A DNA stretch of 45,672 nucleotides from Candidatus Binatia bacterium (GCA_023150935.1 JAKLJW010000040.1:1-45672); one strand, 5' to 3'. Shown: positions 9,527 to 19,060, counted from the stretch's first letter. Numbers and translations: made by a program. Notes: generated by a model from the letters alone, not told the origin.

Positions 9527-10750
9527 ATGACACGTATAGTGGTACTCGGAGGGTGCGGCGGTATCGGCCGCTTCGCCGTGCGGGCGCTGGCGAGCGGACC
9601 GTACTTCGACGAGATCGTCATCGCCGACGTGCGTGCCGAGGCGGCAAAGGCGTTTGCCGCCGAGCTGGCGGGCCGTCGCGCCGTTGGCGTGGGGGTCGAT
9701 GCGGCGCAACCGGCCAGCGTGCACGCGGTCATCAAAGACGCCAGTGTCGTGCTCAACTGTATCGGGCCATTCTATCGTTTCGGCCCACCCTTGCTGCGGG
9801 CAGCCATCGACGCGCACGTTAAATACGTCGACGTCTGCGACGACCTCGATCCAACCGTGAAGATGCTCGACATGGACGGTGCGGCGCGCGATGCGGGCGT
9901 GCCGGCACTCGTCGGGATGGGCAACTCCCCGGGCCTTGCCAACCTGCTGGTCCGCTTCTGCGCCGATACGCTGCTCGATACGGTCGAGGGCGCCGACATC
10001 ATGCACATCCACGGCGGCGAACCCGAAGAGGGCGCCGCCGTGATCAAGCACCGCATACACGCGATGCTCAACGACGTACCGCTGTTCATCGACGGCAGGC
10101 TCATTACCGTCCGCCAGCTCGAACCCAGCGGACAGGCCTACGTGCGTGAAGTCGACTTCCCGGACGTCGGCCGTTATCCGGTGTACCCGTACCCGCATCC
10201 CGAAACGATCACGCTGCCCCGGTACCTGCCGACCCTGCGCCGTGCCACCAACCTCGGCGTCGTCTTTCCGCTGTCGTACTTCCACCTGACGCAGGACATG
10301 GTCCGGGTCGGCACGTGCACGACCGAGCCGCTGCTCGTCCAGGGCCAGCCCGTGGTGCCCATCGAGTTCGCGGTTGCGCACATCATTGCGGAGCGGCCGC
10401 GGTTGCTACGGGAGGCGCAGATCGTCGGTCCGGCCGGCTGCCTGCAAGTGCAGGTCGACGGCAAGAAGGACGGCGCGGCGCACACCTACGTGTTCTCGAT
10501 GTCGTCGCGCTCGGCCGGGGCCGGCGAAGGCACCGGCATTCCGGCCGCCGTGGCGGCGGTGCTGCTGCACCGCGGCGAGATCGATCGCCGGGGCGTGTTC
10601 CCGCCGGAAGCCGCCGTACCCCCGCTGGCCGCAATGAGTCTTGCCAGCGAGATGCTGCGTACGCTCGGCGTGGCTTCGGGCGGCGATTCGATCAAACTGG
10701 TGCACGTCGGACCCGACGGGACACGGAAGGAATCGGCGTTGCCGATCTAA
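9527..10750 (+). CDS. Saccharopine dehydrogenase-like NAD(P)-binding protein
   Basis: A 407-residue protein starting with a Rossmann motif (IVVLGGCGGIGRFAVRAL, residues about 3-20), as in the saccharopine dehydrogenase NADP-binding family. The middle has VLNCIGPFYRFGPPLL and YVDVCDD, both typical of this superfamily. The ATG at 9527 follows GAAAGGA; a start at 9476 would add residues with no family likeness. It lies 152 nt after the FAD-linked oxidase and 56 nt before an FGGY kinase. The true substrate is unknown. Members of this superfamily include real saccharopine reductases and many uncharacterised reductases, and nothing nearby suggests lysine metabolism. Confidence 0.75.
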   Translation: MTRIVVLGGCGGIGRFAVRALASGPYFDEIVIADVRAEAAKAFAAELAGRRAVGVGVDAAQPASVHAVIKDASVVLNCIGPFYRFGPPLLRAAIDAHVKYVDVCDDLDPTVKMLDMDGAARDAGVPALVGMGNSPGLANLLVRFCADTLLDTVEGADIMHIHGGEPEEGAAVIKHRIHAMLNDVPLFIDGRLITVRQLEPSGQAYVREVDFPDVGRYPVYPYPHPETITLPRYLPTLRRATNLGVVFPLSYFHLTQDMVRVGTCTTEPLLVQGQPVVPIEFAVAHIIAERPRLLREAQIVGPAGCLQVQVDGKKDGAAHTYVFSMSSRSAGAGEGTGIPAAVAAVLLHRGEIDRRGVFPPEAAVPPLAAMSLASEMLRTLGVASGGDSIKLVHVGPDGTRKESALPI

Positions 10751-10806
10751 CCGGGGCCTGCCGGGCGGATATCCACCGCGGCGGCGGGAAGCGGAGAGGT
10801 CGTTCC

Positions 10807-12366
10807 GTGAAACCATCCTGGTTCCTCGGCTTCGACGTCGGCACCAGCGGCGCCAAGGGCGTCCTCGTCGATGCCGGCGGGCGGCTGCTGGCGTCGGCTA
10901 CGTCGGCGTACGCACTGTCGCATCCGTCGCCGCACTGGGCGGAACAGAACCCCGGCGATTGGTGGCAGGCGGTCGTCGCCTGCACGCGCCGGATGCTGCA
11001 CGACAGCGGCGTCGCGCCCGCCGACGTGGCGGCAGTGTGCTTCGCGGGACAGATGCTCGGGCTGGTTCCCGTCGATGCCGCGGGGCAGCCGACCCGTCCG
11101 GCGATCAGTTGGCTCGATAATCGCGCCGGCCGCGAGGCGAGACGCCTGGTGCGCCGCCTCGGCGGCCCGCGCGTGCTGCGCACGTTGGCCGGCGCCGTGC
11201 TCACCGGCAAGGACATCGTTCCGAAGATCGCCTGGTTGCGGGTTCACGAACCCGACGTGTACGCGCGTACGCGCGCGTTCTGCGATGTTACGGGGTACCT
11301 TGTCGCCCGCGCCACCGGCAAGCTGTGCATCGATCACACGGGCGCCTCGGCGACCGGGATGCTCGACCGCCGCCGGCGAAGCTGGTCGCCACTGCTGGCG
11401 CGCATCGCCGGTTTCCCACTCGACAAGATGCCGCCCCTGCTTCCGAGCGCGGCGGTTGCCGGCGGTCTCGCCGCGACCGCCGCGGGCGATCTCGGTCTGC
11501 CCGCCGGGGTACCGGTCGCCGCCGGTCTCGCCGACATCCCGAGCGCGGCCGTCGGCGCCGGCACGCTCGCCGCCGGTACGGCGCACGTCTACCTCGGTAC
11601 GTCGAGCTGGTTGTGCGTCAGCCTCGCTCGTCCGCGCGATAGCGGACGCCACGGGATCGTCTCCGTGCCGTCGGCGGTACCCGGCATGTTCATCATGATC
11701 GGCGAGTCGGAGACCGCCGGCGCCTGTGTCGACTGGTTGGCCGACTGCCTTGGTCTGCCGGCGGGGCTACCCGGCACGTACAGGCAGATCGACGCGCTCG
11801 CCGCCGGGGCGCCCGCCGGCGCGCGCGGCCTGCTGTTCGCACCGTGGCTGTTCGGCGAGCGTTCCCCGGTGGGTGACACCGAGGTTCGCGGCGCCTTCGT
11901 CAATCTCGACTTGCAGCACCGGCGCCCGCATCTGGCGCGCGCCGTGTACGAGGGGGTGGCGCTGAATCTGCGCTGGTTACTGGACGCGGCGGCGCGAGCC
12001 GGCGTGCCGTGCGCGCAGTTACGCGCCATCGGCGGCGGCACCCGCAGCGAGGTGTGGCTGCAGATCGTCGCCGACGTCACCGGGCGGCCGGTTACGCGCG
12101 TGGCGCACGCCGACTGCGCCGGCGCCATCGGATGCGCGCTGGTCGGCGCCGTTGCCGTCGGCGCGCTCCCGAGCATTGCGGCCATTGCGGCGGTAGTGGC
12201 GACGGAGCGGACGTTCGAGCCCGAGCGGACCCATGCCCCGGTCTACGATCGGTTGGTTCGAACTTTACGCGAAGTGTACCCGGCGCTGTCGCGCGCCGGG
12301 CGAGTCATCGGCGGAGGGCAAGCCGAAGGCGGCCTTCCCGATGGCCCGCCACCGAAGGGCGGGTGA
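10807..12366 (+). CDS. FGGY family carbohydrate/polyol kinase
   Basis: A 519-residue sugar or polyol kinase of the xylulokinase/glycerol kinase superfamily. The N terminus has the phosphate-binding FDVGTSGAKGVLVD block and the C-terminal domain has AIGGGTRSEVWLQIVAD. The GTG at 10807 is preceded by GGAGAGG and begins precisely at the conserved motif; the frame is open upstream but there it overlaps the preceding gene. The enzyme is most like xylulokinase in layout (HWAEQNPGDWW, ISWLDNRA). Sitting after an AGPS-like flavoenzyme, it could supply a phosphorylated C3 unit, but this is speculation. The last 20 or so residues are low-complexity Gly/Pro. Confidence 0.82.
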   Translation: MKPSWFLGFDVGTSGAKGVLVDAGGRLLASATSAYALSHPSPHWAEQNPGDWWQAVVACTRRMLHDSGVAPADVAAVCFAGQMLGLVPVDAAGQPTRPAISWLDNRAGREARRLVRRLGGPRVLRTLAGAVLTGKDIVPKIAWLRVHEPDVYARTRAFCDVTGYLVARATGKLCIDHTGASATGMLDRRRRSWSPLLARIAGFPLDKMPPLLPSAAVAGGLAATAAGDLGLPAGVPVAAGLADIPSAAVGAGTLAAGTAHVYLGTSSWLCVSLARPRDSGRHGIVSVPSAVPGMFIMIGESETAGACVDWLADCLGLPAGLPGTYRQIDALAAGAPAGARGLLFAPWLFGERSPVGDTEVRGAFVNLDLQHRRPHLARAVYEGVALNLRWLLDAAARAGVPCAQLRAIGGGTRSEVWLQIVADVTGRPVTRVAHADCAGAIGCALVGAVAVGALPSIAAIAAVVATERTFEPERTHAPVYDRLVRTLREVYPALSRAGRVIGGGQAEGGLPDGPPPKGG

Positions 12367-12394
12367 CGCCCGCGAAGAGCGGAGCGGTGGCAGC

Positions 12395-13621
12395 TCACAA
12401 CGGCAGATCGCCGATGGCTTTCCTGACGCTGCCGTCGCGCTTGTAGGCGTCGATGGTGCGCTGCGCGATGCGCCACTGGTGAACCTCGTCGGCACCGTCG
12501 GCGAAGCGCGCCCAGCGCGCATGTTGCGCCATGGTCGCCAGCGGCGTGTCGGTGGAATAACCGAGAGCACCGTGTACCTGAATGGCGCGGTCGACGACCC
12601 GGTTCAGCATATTGGCGACGAAGTGCTTGGCCATCGACACCTCGCTGCGGAAGTCCTCGCCGCGGTCGATCTTGTAGGCGGCGTGCAGCACCATCAGCTT
12701 GCCCTGGTACAGCTCCATGGCCGAGTCGGCGATCATCCACTGGATGCCCTGCTTGTCGGCCAGCAACGAACCGTGCGCAAAGCGGTTCAGGGCGCGGTCG
12801 ACCATCATGTCGAGTGCGACCTCGGCCTGACCGATCCAACGCATGCAGTGCGCCAACCGAGCCGGGCCGAGCCGGGCCTGTCCCAGCAAGTGGCCCTGAC
12901 CCCGCCCACCGAGCATGTTGGCGCGCGGCACCCGCAGCTTCTCGATGCGAATCTCCGCGTGGTTGTGCGTGCCGCTCATGGTGGAGATGTTGCGCACGAC
13001 GTTCCATCCCCTGGCCGGTAGGTCGACGATAAACGCCGTGTTGGCTGCCTGCGGAATCTCCGGCCGGTCCTCGGTCCGGGCGACGAGAATGGCGAATCCG
13101 GCGCCGCTGGCGCCGGAAATGAACCACTTGTGCCCATCGATAACCCAGTCGTCCCCGTCTTCGACGGCGCGGGTCTGAATGAGGGTCGGGTCCGACCCTG
13201 CCACTTCGGGCTCGGTCATCGCGAAGCACGAACGCGCGACGCCGTCGCAAAGCGGCCGCAGGTACTTCTCGCGCTGCGCCGGGGTGGCCCAGTGGAGGAG
13301 GGTGTGCATGTTGCCCTCGTCGGGAGCCTGGGCGTTGAGGGCGTAGGGCCCGAAGGCCGACTTGGCGGCTTCGGCCGAGACGGCGGCCATGGCGACGTGG
13401 CCAAGGCCCATGCCCCCGTACTCCGCCGGCATGTGCGGTAGCCAGAGACCCCAGTCCCTGGCGGCGACCCGCATCTCGATGATCGACTGAATTAGGAAAC
13501 GACGATCGCCGGGCCGCTCGGCGACGCGGACTTCGGCTGGCCGGACGACCTCGGCGATGAAACGCCGGACCTTGAGACGCAGTGCGTCGATTTCCGGAGG
13601 GAAACTGAAGTCGATGGCCAT
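12395..13621 (-). CDS. Acyl-CoA dehydrogenase (ACAD10/11-like)
   Basis: A 408-residue FAD-dependent acyl-CoA dehydrogenase. The segment CFAMTEPEVAGSDP is the flavin-contacting block, and WFISGASGAGFAILVARTE lies in the middle beta domain. The C-terminal helix bundle has IQVHGALGYSTDTPLATM, with an acidic residue in the region of the catalytic base, as in ACAD10/11-type enzymes. These oxidise unusual or 4-hydroxy acyl-CoAs in some organisms. The ATG at 13621 follows AAAGGA; longer starts are not supported. It converges with the FGGY kinase, with 28 nt between the stops. Confidence 0.88.
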   Translation of the reverse strand: MAIDFSFPPEIDALRLKVRRFIAEVVRPAEVRVAERPGDRRFLIQSIIEMRVAARDWGLWLPHMPAEYGGMGLGHVAMAAVSAEAAKSAFGPYALNAQAPDEGNMHTLLHWATPAQREKYLRPLCDGVARSCFAMTEPEVAGSDPTLIQTRAVEDGDDWVIDGHKWFISGASGAGFAILVARTEDRPEIPQAANTAFIVDLPARGWNVVRNISTMSGTHNHAEIRIEKLRVPRANMLGGRGQGHLLGQARLGPARLAHCMRWIGQAEVALDMMVDRALNRFAHGSLLADKQGIQWMIADSAMELYQGKLMVLHAAYKIDRGEDFRSEVSMAKHFVANMLNRVVDRAIQVHGALGYSTDTPLATMAQHARWARFADGADEVHQWRIAQRTIDAYKRDGSVRKAIGDLPL

Positions 13622-13946
13622 CGGGCGGTCCTTTCGGTGGCGGGTGTCGGGAGAGAGTAGACGAGTCGACTGTGCGCCGTCGAGAGTCGAGACCGCAAGG
13701 GGGCCCACGGCAAAGTCGTTCACCGAGGGGCAAACGGTTCTTCAGGCATTACGGAACCTGGAATCCGTTCGGGCCGAGTAGCCGCCTTCTTCTGGCGGCG
13801 TATCGAGGCTCCGTCAGCGCTTTGCCAAAGCGCTGAGACCGCAAGGGGGCCGGGTTCAGTCGGTACGCGGGCTGTGGTACCGATGATTCGATGGCCGACT
13901 GCCGGTGCGCGAACACGCACCGTTGACCAACGGGGAGCACGAGCGT
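13622..13946. other. Intergenic region with palindromic repeat copy 2 and a hairpin
   Basis: Positions 13767-13808 hold half of the dispersed palindrome family: GTTCGGGCCGAGTAG, then an inverted CCGCC/GGCGG, then CGTATCGAGG. Positions 13815-13835 form a tight hairpin (CAGCGCTTTG and its complement around one base). A 17-bp direct repeat, GAGACCGCAAGGGGGCC, sits at 13688-13704 and 13835-13851. No gene is seen. The flanking genes are divergent, so promoters are expected here, but no box could be recognised. Confidence 0.6.
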
Positions 13947-14204
13947 ATGGCCGAATTGCCCGATCCGGATGTCCCGAAGCCCGAACCCAAACCAATCGAC
14001 GAAAAGCTGGCGATGGAACTCCGCCACCTGGCCGAGGATGCCATCCTGCGCGGCAAGCCCAACGGCGAGGAGCACTGCCGGAATTGCCTGTACTACCTCG
14101 ATACCGACGCCGACCTGACCTACTGCTGGCACCCCAAGATCCGCATCCTTGTCGGCGAGAACTGGTGGTGCCAGTGGTGGGAGGCGATCCGCGACGATGC
14201 CTGA
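13947..14204 (+). CDS. Small Cys/Trp-rich protein of unknown function
   Basis: An 85-residue acidic protein. The first 30 residues are rich in Pro and Glu. The second half has CRNCLYYLD, then YCWHPKIRI, then WWCQWWEAI: four Cys with aromatic neighbours, which suggests a small metal or iron-sulphur site. I do not recognise a named family. The ATG at 13947 is preceded by GGGGAG; an in-frame GTG at 13905 lacks such a site. It lies 224 nt upstream of adhE on the same strand. Confidence 0.6.
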   Translation: MAELPDPDVPKPEPKPIDEKLAMELRHLAEDAILRGKPNGEEHCRNCLYYLDTDADLTYCWHPKIRILVGENWWCQWWEAIRDDA

Positions 14205-14348
14205 CGAACGACGAGTAACGCCGCCGGCGGGCTGCTGTTGGTGTATGGTGCGGCATTGCCAGTTCTGCGAAGTGGCTGCGCAGTAGAGACGGATTGAGCT
14301 GTGCCCATGGGGCCGTTATCGAGGCACCCGAATTGCTCGTAGTTTTCC

Positions 14349-14406
14349 GGCAGCAACGAAATCGGAGATGTGCGCCGAGCGCCGGTGACTCGCCGGTGTT
14401 GCTGCC
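14349..14406 (+). promoter_or_regulatory. Possible leader hairpin upstream of adhE
   Basis: GGCAGCAAC (14349-14357) pairs with GTTGCTGCC (14398-14406), and the enclosed stretch holds a repeated GCCGGTGACTCGCCGGT. The structure ends 22 nt before the adhE start codon, just upstream of its GAAGGAG site. It may be an RNA structure in the leader. No known riboswitch class was recognised. Confidence 0.3.
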
Positions 14407-14428
14407 CTGTGTCTGAAGGAGATTCTCC

Positions 14429-17071
14429 ATGCGTAACGCGTCAGCCCCGGTTCAATCGGCCCCCCAGATAGCGGCAATCGAGGGGAAGCGGCGCGATCTC
14501 ACGCCCGAGCGGGCGGCCGTCCTTGACGGGCTCGTGGCCCAGGCGCAAATGGCCGCCGCCGCCTTCCATCAGTTCGACCAGCAGCAGGTCGATCGGATCG
14601 TTCGGACGATGGTGATCCGGGGTCTCGAAAAGGCACAGGAGCTGGCCCTGGCGGCGGTCACCGAAACCAAGCTCGGCGTGCTCGAAGACAAGACGATCAA
14701 GAACATGGTGGCGACGGAGTTCGTCTACCATTCGATCAAGGACGAGAAGACCGTCGGGATCATCGCCGACTACCCGGAGCGCAACCTCAAGGAGGTAGCC
14801 GAGCCGATCGGGGTCGTCCTGGGCGTGACGCCGATTACCAATCCGACGTCGACGGTGATCTTCAAGGCCCTGATGATGGCCAAGACGCGGAACACGGTGA
14901 TCTTCTGTCCCCACCCGTTGGCCAACCGGTGCTCGAACGCGGCGGCCCGCATCATGTACGAGGCGGCGCTGGAGGCCGGCGCGCCGGAAGGGTTCGTCGG
15001 CTGGGTCGACGACATTGCGCTGCCGGACACGCAATACCTGATGCGGCATCCGGGGGTGCAGCTCATCGACGCCACCGGCGGCCCCGGCGTGGTTCGCGCC
15101 GCCTACAGCTCGGGCAAGCCGGCGCTGGGGGTCGGGGCCGGGAATGTGCCCTGTTATGTCCACCGCTCGGCCGATCTCAATATGGCAGTGGTCGACATCC
15201 TGACCTCGAAGACTTTCGACAACGGCACCATCTGCGCCTCCGAGCAGACGGTGCTCGTCGACCGGGTCGTCCACGATCGCGTCGTCCAGCTCTTTGCCGA
15301 GCTTGGCGCGCACGTTTGCACCGCCGACGAGGTGGCGCTGCTCGAGCAGAGCGTGGTCGACGCCGCCGGCGGGCACATGCGCCCGGAGGCTGTCGGCCAG
15401 AGCGCGGTGCGCATCGCGCAGACCATCGGCCTTGCGGTGAAGCCGGACACCAAGCTCCTGCTCGCGCCCCTGCAGGGCGTCGGCCGGCATCATCCGCTGT
15501 CGTGCGAGAAGCTGTTCCCCGTGCTGGGCATTCTCCCCGTCGACGGCGAAGACGAGGCCATCAACGCGGCGATGGACGTTCTCTATTTCGGCGGCGTCGG
15601 GCACACGGCGTCGATCTTCTGCGAGGAGCAAGGGGTGATCGACCGCTACGGCCAGGCGTTGAACGCCGGACGCATCATCGTCAACTCGCCATCGTCAGTC
15701 GGGGCGCTCGGCGGGGTCTACAACGATCTGCGCCCGACCTTTTCCTTCGGCTGCGGCAGCGGCGGCGGTAACAGCACGATCGAAAACGTCAGCGTGCGCA
15801 ACTACCTCAACATCAAGCAGATGGCCAAGCGCACCCCGGCGCACCAGTGGCTGCGGGTGCCGAACCAGATCTTCTACAACCTGCACTCGCTGGAAAACCT
15901 GCGCGACCTCGACGCCGGCAACGTGCTCATCGTCACCAGCCAGGATCTCGACCAGCTCGGCCTCGTCGATCGGGTCCGTGCCTACCTGCCAGCCGGCGTA
16001 CCCTGCCACGTCTTCAACGACGTCGAGATCGAGCCGACCTACCGGGTTGTCGTCCGCGGCGTCGAGGCGATCCGCCACCATCGTCCGGACCATCTGCTCG
16101 CCGTCGGCGGCGGCTCGGTGCTCGATGCGGCCAAGGCGATGCGCTTGTTCTACGAGCATCCCGACCTCGACTTCCACAGCCTCGAGACGACCTACCTCGA
16201 CCCGCGCAAGCGGGTCATCCAGTACCCGAGGACGGCGTCGAGCGGCCTGAAACTCGTCGCCGTCCCGACCACGAGCGGAACGGGCTCGGAGGTGACGCCG
16301 TTTGCCGTGATCACCGACAAGGAAATCGGCCGCAAGGTGCCGTTGTACGATCACAGCCTGATCCCGGACATCGCGATTCTCGATCCCGATCTCGTTCGGG
16401 GCCTGCCGCCGAGCGTGACCGCCGACACCGGCATGGACGCGCTGACGCACGCGCTCGAGGCGGCGGTTTCGGTGTTTGCCTCGGAGTACACCGACGCTCT
16501 GGCTTTCCAGGCGGCCCGCATCGTCTTCGAGTACCTGCCGCAGGCGGTGCGCGACGGGACGAACATGGAGGCCCGCGCCCGGATGCACAACGCCGCCTGC
16601 ATGGCCGGGCTCGCCTTTGCCAATGCCTTCGTCGGAGTGAACCACGCGCTGGCGCACAGTCTGGGTTCGATGTTCAAAGTGCCGCACGGGCGCGCCAACG
16701 CCGTCCTGCTGCCGTACGTTATCCGTTACAACGCCGCGGTGCCGTCGAAGTTCATGCCGTTCCCGAACGTCAAGGCCTACGTCGCCCACAAGAAGTACGC
16801 GCAGTTCACCGACACCATGAGTTGGGGCGGCGGCACGGTGGCGGAGAAGGTCGACATTCTGGTCGAGAAGATCTTCGATCTGATGGGCGCCTGTCGCGTG
16901 CCGACCTGCATTCGGGACCTGAGCATTGCGCCGGAGGAATTCGAGCGCGCTCTACCCGACATCATCCGTGCGGCCTACGACGACATCAGCATCCGCTCGA
17001 ATCCGCGCATGCCGTTGATCCACGAACTCGACGCGTTGCTGCGGACGGCGTACGCGGGGCGGCAGGGGTGA
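14429..17071 (+). CDS. adhE: Bifunctional acetaldehyde-CoA/alcohol dehydrogenase
   Basis: An 880-residue two-domain enzyme that reduces acetyl-CoA to acetaldehyde and then ethanol with NADH, or runs in reverse. Residues about 1-450 are a CoA-acylating aldehyde dehydrogenase with the catalytic Cys near residue 269 in NGTICASEQ. The region near 420 has GCGSGGGNST. Residues about 465-880 are an iron-dependent alcohol dehydrogenase with VGGGSVLDAAKAM, the TSGTGSEVTPFAV block and the metal-binding HALAHSLG and HGRANA segments. AdhE forms helical filaments (spirosomes) in other bacteria. The start has a clear GAAGGAG site. Length matches the family. Its presence suggests a fermentative or ethanol-using side to metabolism. 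Confidence 0.95.
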   Translation: MRNASAPVQSAPQIAAIEGKRRDLTPERAAVLDGLVAQAQMAAAAFHQFDQQQVDRIVRTMVIRGLEKAQELALAAVTETKLGVLEDKTIKNMVATEFVYHSIKDEKTVGIIADYPERNLKEVAEPIGVVLGVTPITNPTSTVIFKALMMAKTRNTVIFCPHPLANRCSNAAARIMYEAALEAGAPEGFVGWVDDIALPDTQYLMRHPGVQLIDATGGPGVVRAAYSSGKPALGVGAGNVPCYVHRSADLNMAVVDILTSKTFDNGTICASEQTVLVDRVVHDRVVQLFAELGAHVCTADEVALLEQSVVDAAGGHMRPEAVGQSAVRIAQTIGLAVKPDTKLLLAPLQGVGRHHPLSCEKLFPVLGILPVDGEDEAINAAMDVLYFGGVGHTASIFCEEQGVIDRYGQALNAGRIIVNSPSSVGALGGVYNDLRPTFSFGCGSGGGNSTIENVSVRNYLNIKQMAKRTPAHQWLRVPNQIFYNLHSLENLRDLDAGNVLIVTSQDLDQLGLVDRVRAYLPAGVPCHVFNDVEIEPTYRVVVRGVEAIRHHRPDHLLAVGGGSVLDAAKAMRLFYEHPDLDFHSLETTYLDPRKRVIQYPRTASSGLKLVAVPTTSGTGSEVTPFAVITDKEIGRKVPLYDHSLIPDIAILDPDLVRGLPPSVTADTGMDALTHALEAAVSVFASEYTDALAFQAARIVFEYLPQAVRDGTNMEARARMHNAACMAGLAFANAFVGVNHALAHSLGSMFKVPHGRANAVLLPYVIRYNAAVPSKFMPFPNVKAYVAHKKYAQFTDTMSWGGGTVAEKVDILVEKIFDLMGACRVPTCIRDLSIAPEEFERALPDIIRAAYDDISIRSNPRMPLIHELDALLRTAYAGRQG

Positions 17072-17094
17072 GCCCGCACCGGCGGGGACGTGGG

Positions 17095-17409
17095 ATGACA
17101 CAGGGGAGCGATAAGGCGACGAGGCGGATAGAGTTCGACCCGGCGGCGCCGGAGGCATGGCTGCAGCGGCTGCACACGGCCTTGCGGGAGCCGGTCGTAG
17201 GCCCGCTGGTCGTCGATATGGCGCAGACGAGTTACACCGGGCCCGCGGCGCTCGGAGCTTTGCAGGCGGCCGCCGACGCCGCCGACGCCGCAGGCCGCGA
17301 GCTGTGGCTCGACCGCGTGCCGGCGCCGGTGTACAAGGTGTTACAGGTCGCCCGGCTCGCGGCGCGCTTCCGGCGCGTGCACCACGGAACCGACCGGCAG
17401 GGCGGATAG
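17095..17409 (+). CDS. STAS-like domain protein
   Basis: A 104-residue protein 23 nt after adhE on the same strand, so probably co-transcribed. The pattern of a strand (GPLVVDMAQTSYTGPAALGAL), a helix rich in Ala (QAAADAADAAGREL) and then a strand and helix (VYKVLQVARLAARF) matches the STAS fold of anti-sigma-factor antagonists. In true antagonists a Ser or Thr in the segment after the Asp is phosphorylated; here YTGPAAL occupies that place. The assignment rests on pattern only. Its partner and role are unknown. Confidence 0.55.
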   Translation: MTQGSDKATRRIEFDPAAPEAWLQRLHTALREPVVGPLVVDMAQTSYTGPAALGALQAAADAADAAGRELWLDRVPAPVYKVLQVARLAARFRRVHHGTDRQGG

Positions 17410-17527
17410 TGACCATGCAACACGGAGCACGGATTAGTTATCGTCCGCACGAACTGTCAGCGACGGTTTGTCCGGCCCGTTTCGTCCGGCAACCGACGGT
17501 CGACATTGCCTCCCCGGGGATCGACAA

Positions 17528-19060
17528 ATGAGCAAGCACTACAACTACGACCGGTTTACCGCGCTCGATAACTCGTTCCTCGTCTACGAAGACACGGACC
17601 CCAACACGCCGATGCACGTGGCGTCGATCGCCCTGTTCGACGCCGGGCCGTTGCGGCGCCGCGACGGCGGGATCGACATCGACCGCATCGTGCAGCACAT
17701 CGCCGCGCGGTTGCACAAGATCCCGCGTTACCGCCAGCGCCTCGCCTACATTCCGATCGAGTCGCGTCCGGTGTGGGTCGACGACGAGCGCTTCAACCTC
17801 GCGTACCACGTCCGGCACACGGCCCTCCCGAAACCGGGCGACATACGGCAGCTCAAACGCATGGCGGCCCGGGTCATGGAGCAGCGCCTCGATCGCGGCA
17901 AGCCGCTGTGGGAGACGTGGATTGTCGAAGGTATCGAGGGCGACCGCCTCGCCATGATCAGCAAGACCCACCACTGCATGATCGACGGCGTCTCGGGGTC
18001 CGATCTGCTCGCCGTGCTGCTCGATCCGACACCCGCGACCCCGAACGAGGAGCCGGTGAAGTGGGTGCCGCGCCCGCTGCCGAGCGGGGTCACCCTGCTG
18101 CGCAACGAAATCGTCGAGCGCGTCCAGATGCCCGCCCGGGTGCTGGGTCGCCTGCTGCGCGAGCCCCTGACGGTGGTCGGCGAGGTCAGCGACGGCATGG
18201 CGGCGCTCGGCGAAACGATCCGCAACAGCATGGCGGCGGCTTCCGACTCGCCCTTCAATCAGCCGTTGGGTCCGCACCGGCGTTTCGACTGGACGAGTGT
18301 GAGCTTTGCGGACATCAAGCGCATCCGCCAGCGTCTTGGCGGCGCCGTTAACGACGTCGTGCTCGCCACCGTGGCGGGAGCGGTGCGCGGGTTTCTGGAA
18401 CAACGCACGATCGACGTGAGCGAGCTGGCCTTCAAGGTGTTCTGCCCCGTCAGTACGCGCGCCGACGACGAACGCGGCAAGCTCGGCAACCGCGTGGCCG
18501 GGTGGACAGTGCCGTTGCCGATCGCCGAACGCGATACCGAGAAACGCTACGCGACGATCGTTGCCACCACGAGCGCCTTGAAGAAGTCGGGCCAGGCGCG
18601 CGGGGCGGAGCTGGTGATGGAAGTTGTCGAATGGACCGGGGCGACGGTGCTGGCGCTCGGCGCGCGGCTCGCCTCGCAAACACACCCGGTAAACATGGTG
18701 TGTACGAACGTGCCGGGTCCGCCACAACCGCTCTACCTGCTCGGTGCCCGGATGCTGGAAGTCTATCCCATGGTGCCGTTGGGTATGAACATGATCCTCG
18801 GCATCGCGCTGTTCAGCAATGCCGGCAAGCTATTCTGGGGTTTTAACGCCGACTGGGATCTGATTCCCGACCTGCACGATTTCGTCGCCGCTATCGAGGC
18901 GTCATTCGCCGAGCTGCTCAACCCGGCCACGACGGAGGCGCAACCGCAGAAGACGGCGGCGGTGGAGCTGCCGCCGCCGGGCCGGCCGCAGAAGCGTGGG
19001 TCGCCGCGGCCGCCGCGCCGATCTCGGGAGCGCCGCGGCACCGCCAGGGCGACGGCGTAA
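17528..19060 (+). CDS. Wax ester synthase / diacylglycerol acyltransferase (WS/DGAT)
   Basis: A 510-residue acyltransferase that joins fatty acyl-CoA to a fatty alcohol or diacylglycerol, making neutral storage lipids. The catalytic HHxxxDG motif is HHCMIDG at residues 148-154. The C-terminal domain has GGAVNDVVLATVAGA and a conserved NVPGPPQPLYLLGA block, both typical of the family. The ATG at 17528 puts a natural N terminus (YDRFTALDNSFL) just before the family's first block. The last 40 residues are Pro/Arg-rich and low complexity. With an AGPS-like flavoenzyme and an acyl-CoA dehydrogenase in the same region, it suggests a cell handling storage or ether-linked lipids. Confidence 0.9.
   Translation: MSKHYNYDRFTALDNSFLVYEDTDPNTPMHVASIALFDAGPLRRRDGGIDIDRIVQHIAARLHKIPRYRQRLAYIPIESRPVWVDDERFNLAYHVRHTALPKPGDIRQLKRMAARVMEQRLDRGKPLWETWIVEGIEGDRLAMISKTHHCMIDGVSGSDLLAVLLDPTPATPNEEPVKWVPRPLPSGVTLLRNEIVERVQMPARVLGRLLREPLTVVGEVSDGMAALGETIRNSMAAASDSPFNQPLGPHRRFDWTSVSFADIKRIRQRLGGAVNDVVLATVAGAVRGFLEQRTIDVSELAFKVFCPVSTRADDERGKLGNRVAGWTVPLPIAERDTEKRYATIVATTSALKKSGQARGAELVMEVVEWTGATVLALGARLASQTHPVNMVCTNVPGPPQPLYLLGARMLEVYPMVPLGMNMILGIALFSNAGKLFWGFNADWDLIPDLHDFVAAIEASFAELLNPATTEAQPQKTAAVELPPPGRPQKRGSPRPPRRSRERRGTARATA

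Noticed and set aside
13905..13946. GTG start for the small Cys protein
   Set aside because: It has no ribosome binding site, while the ATG at 13947 has GGGGAG at good spacing.
14349..14406. A known riboswitch
   Set aside because: The leader hairpin matches no conserved riboswitch core that I can recognise.
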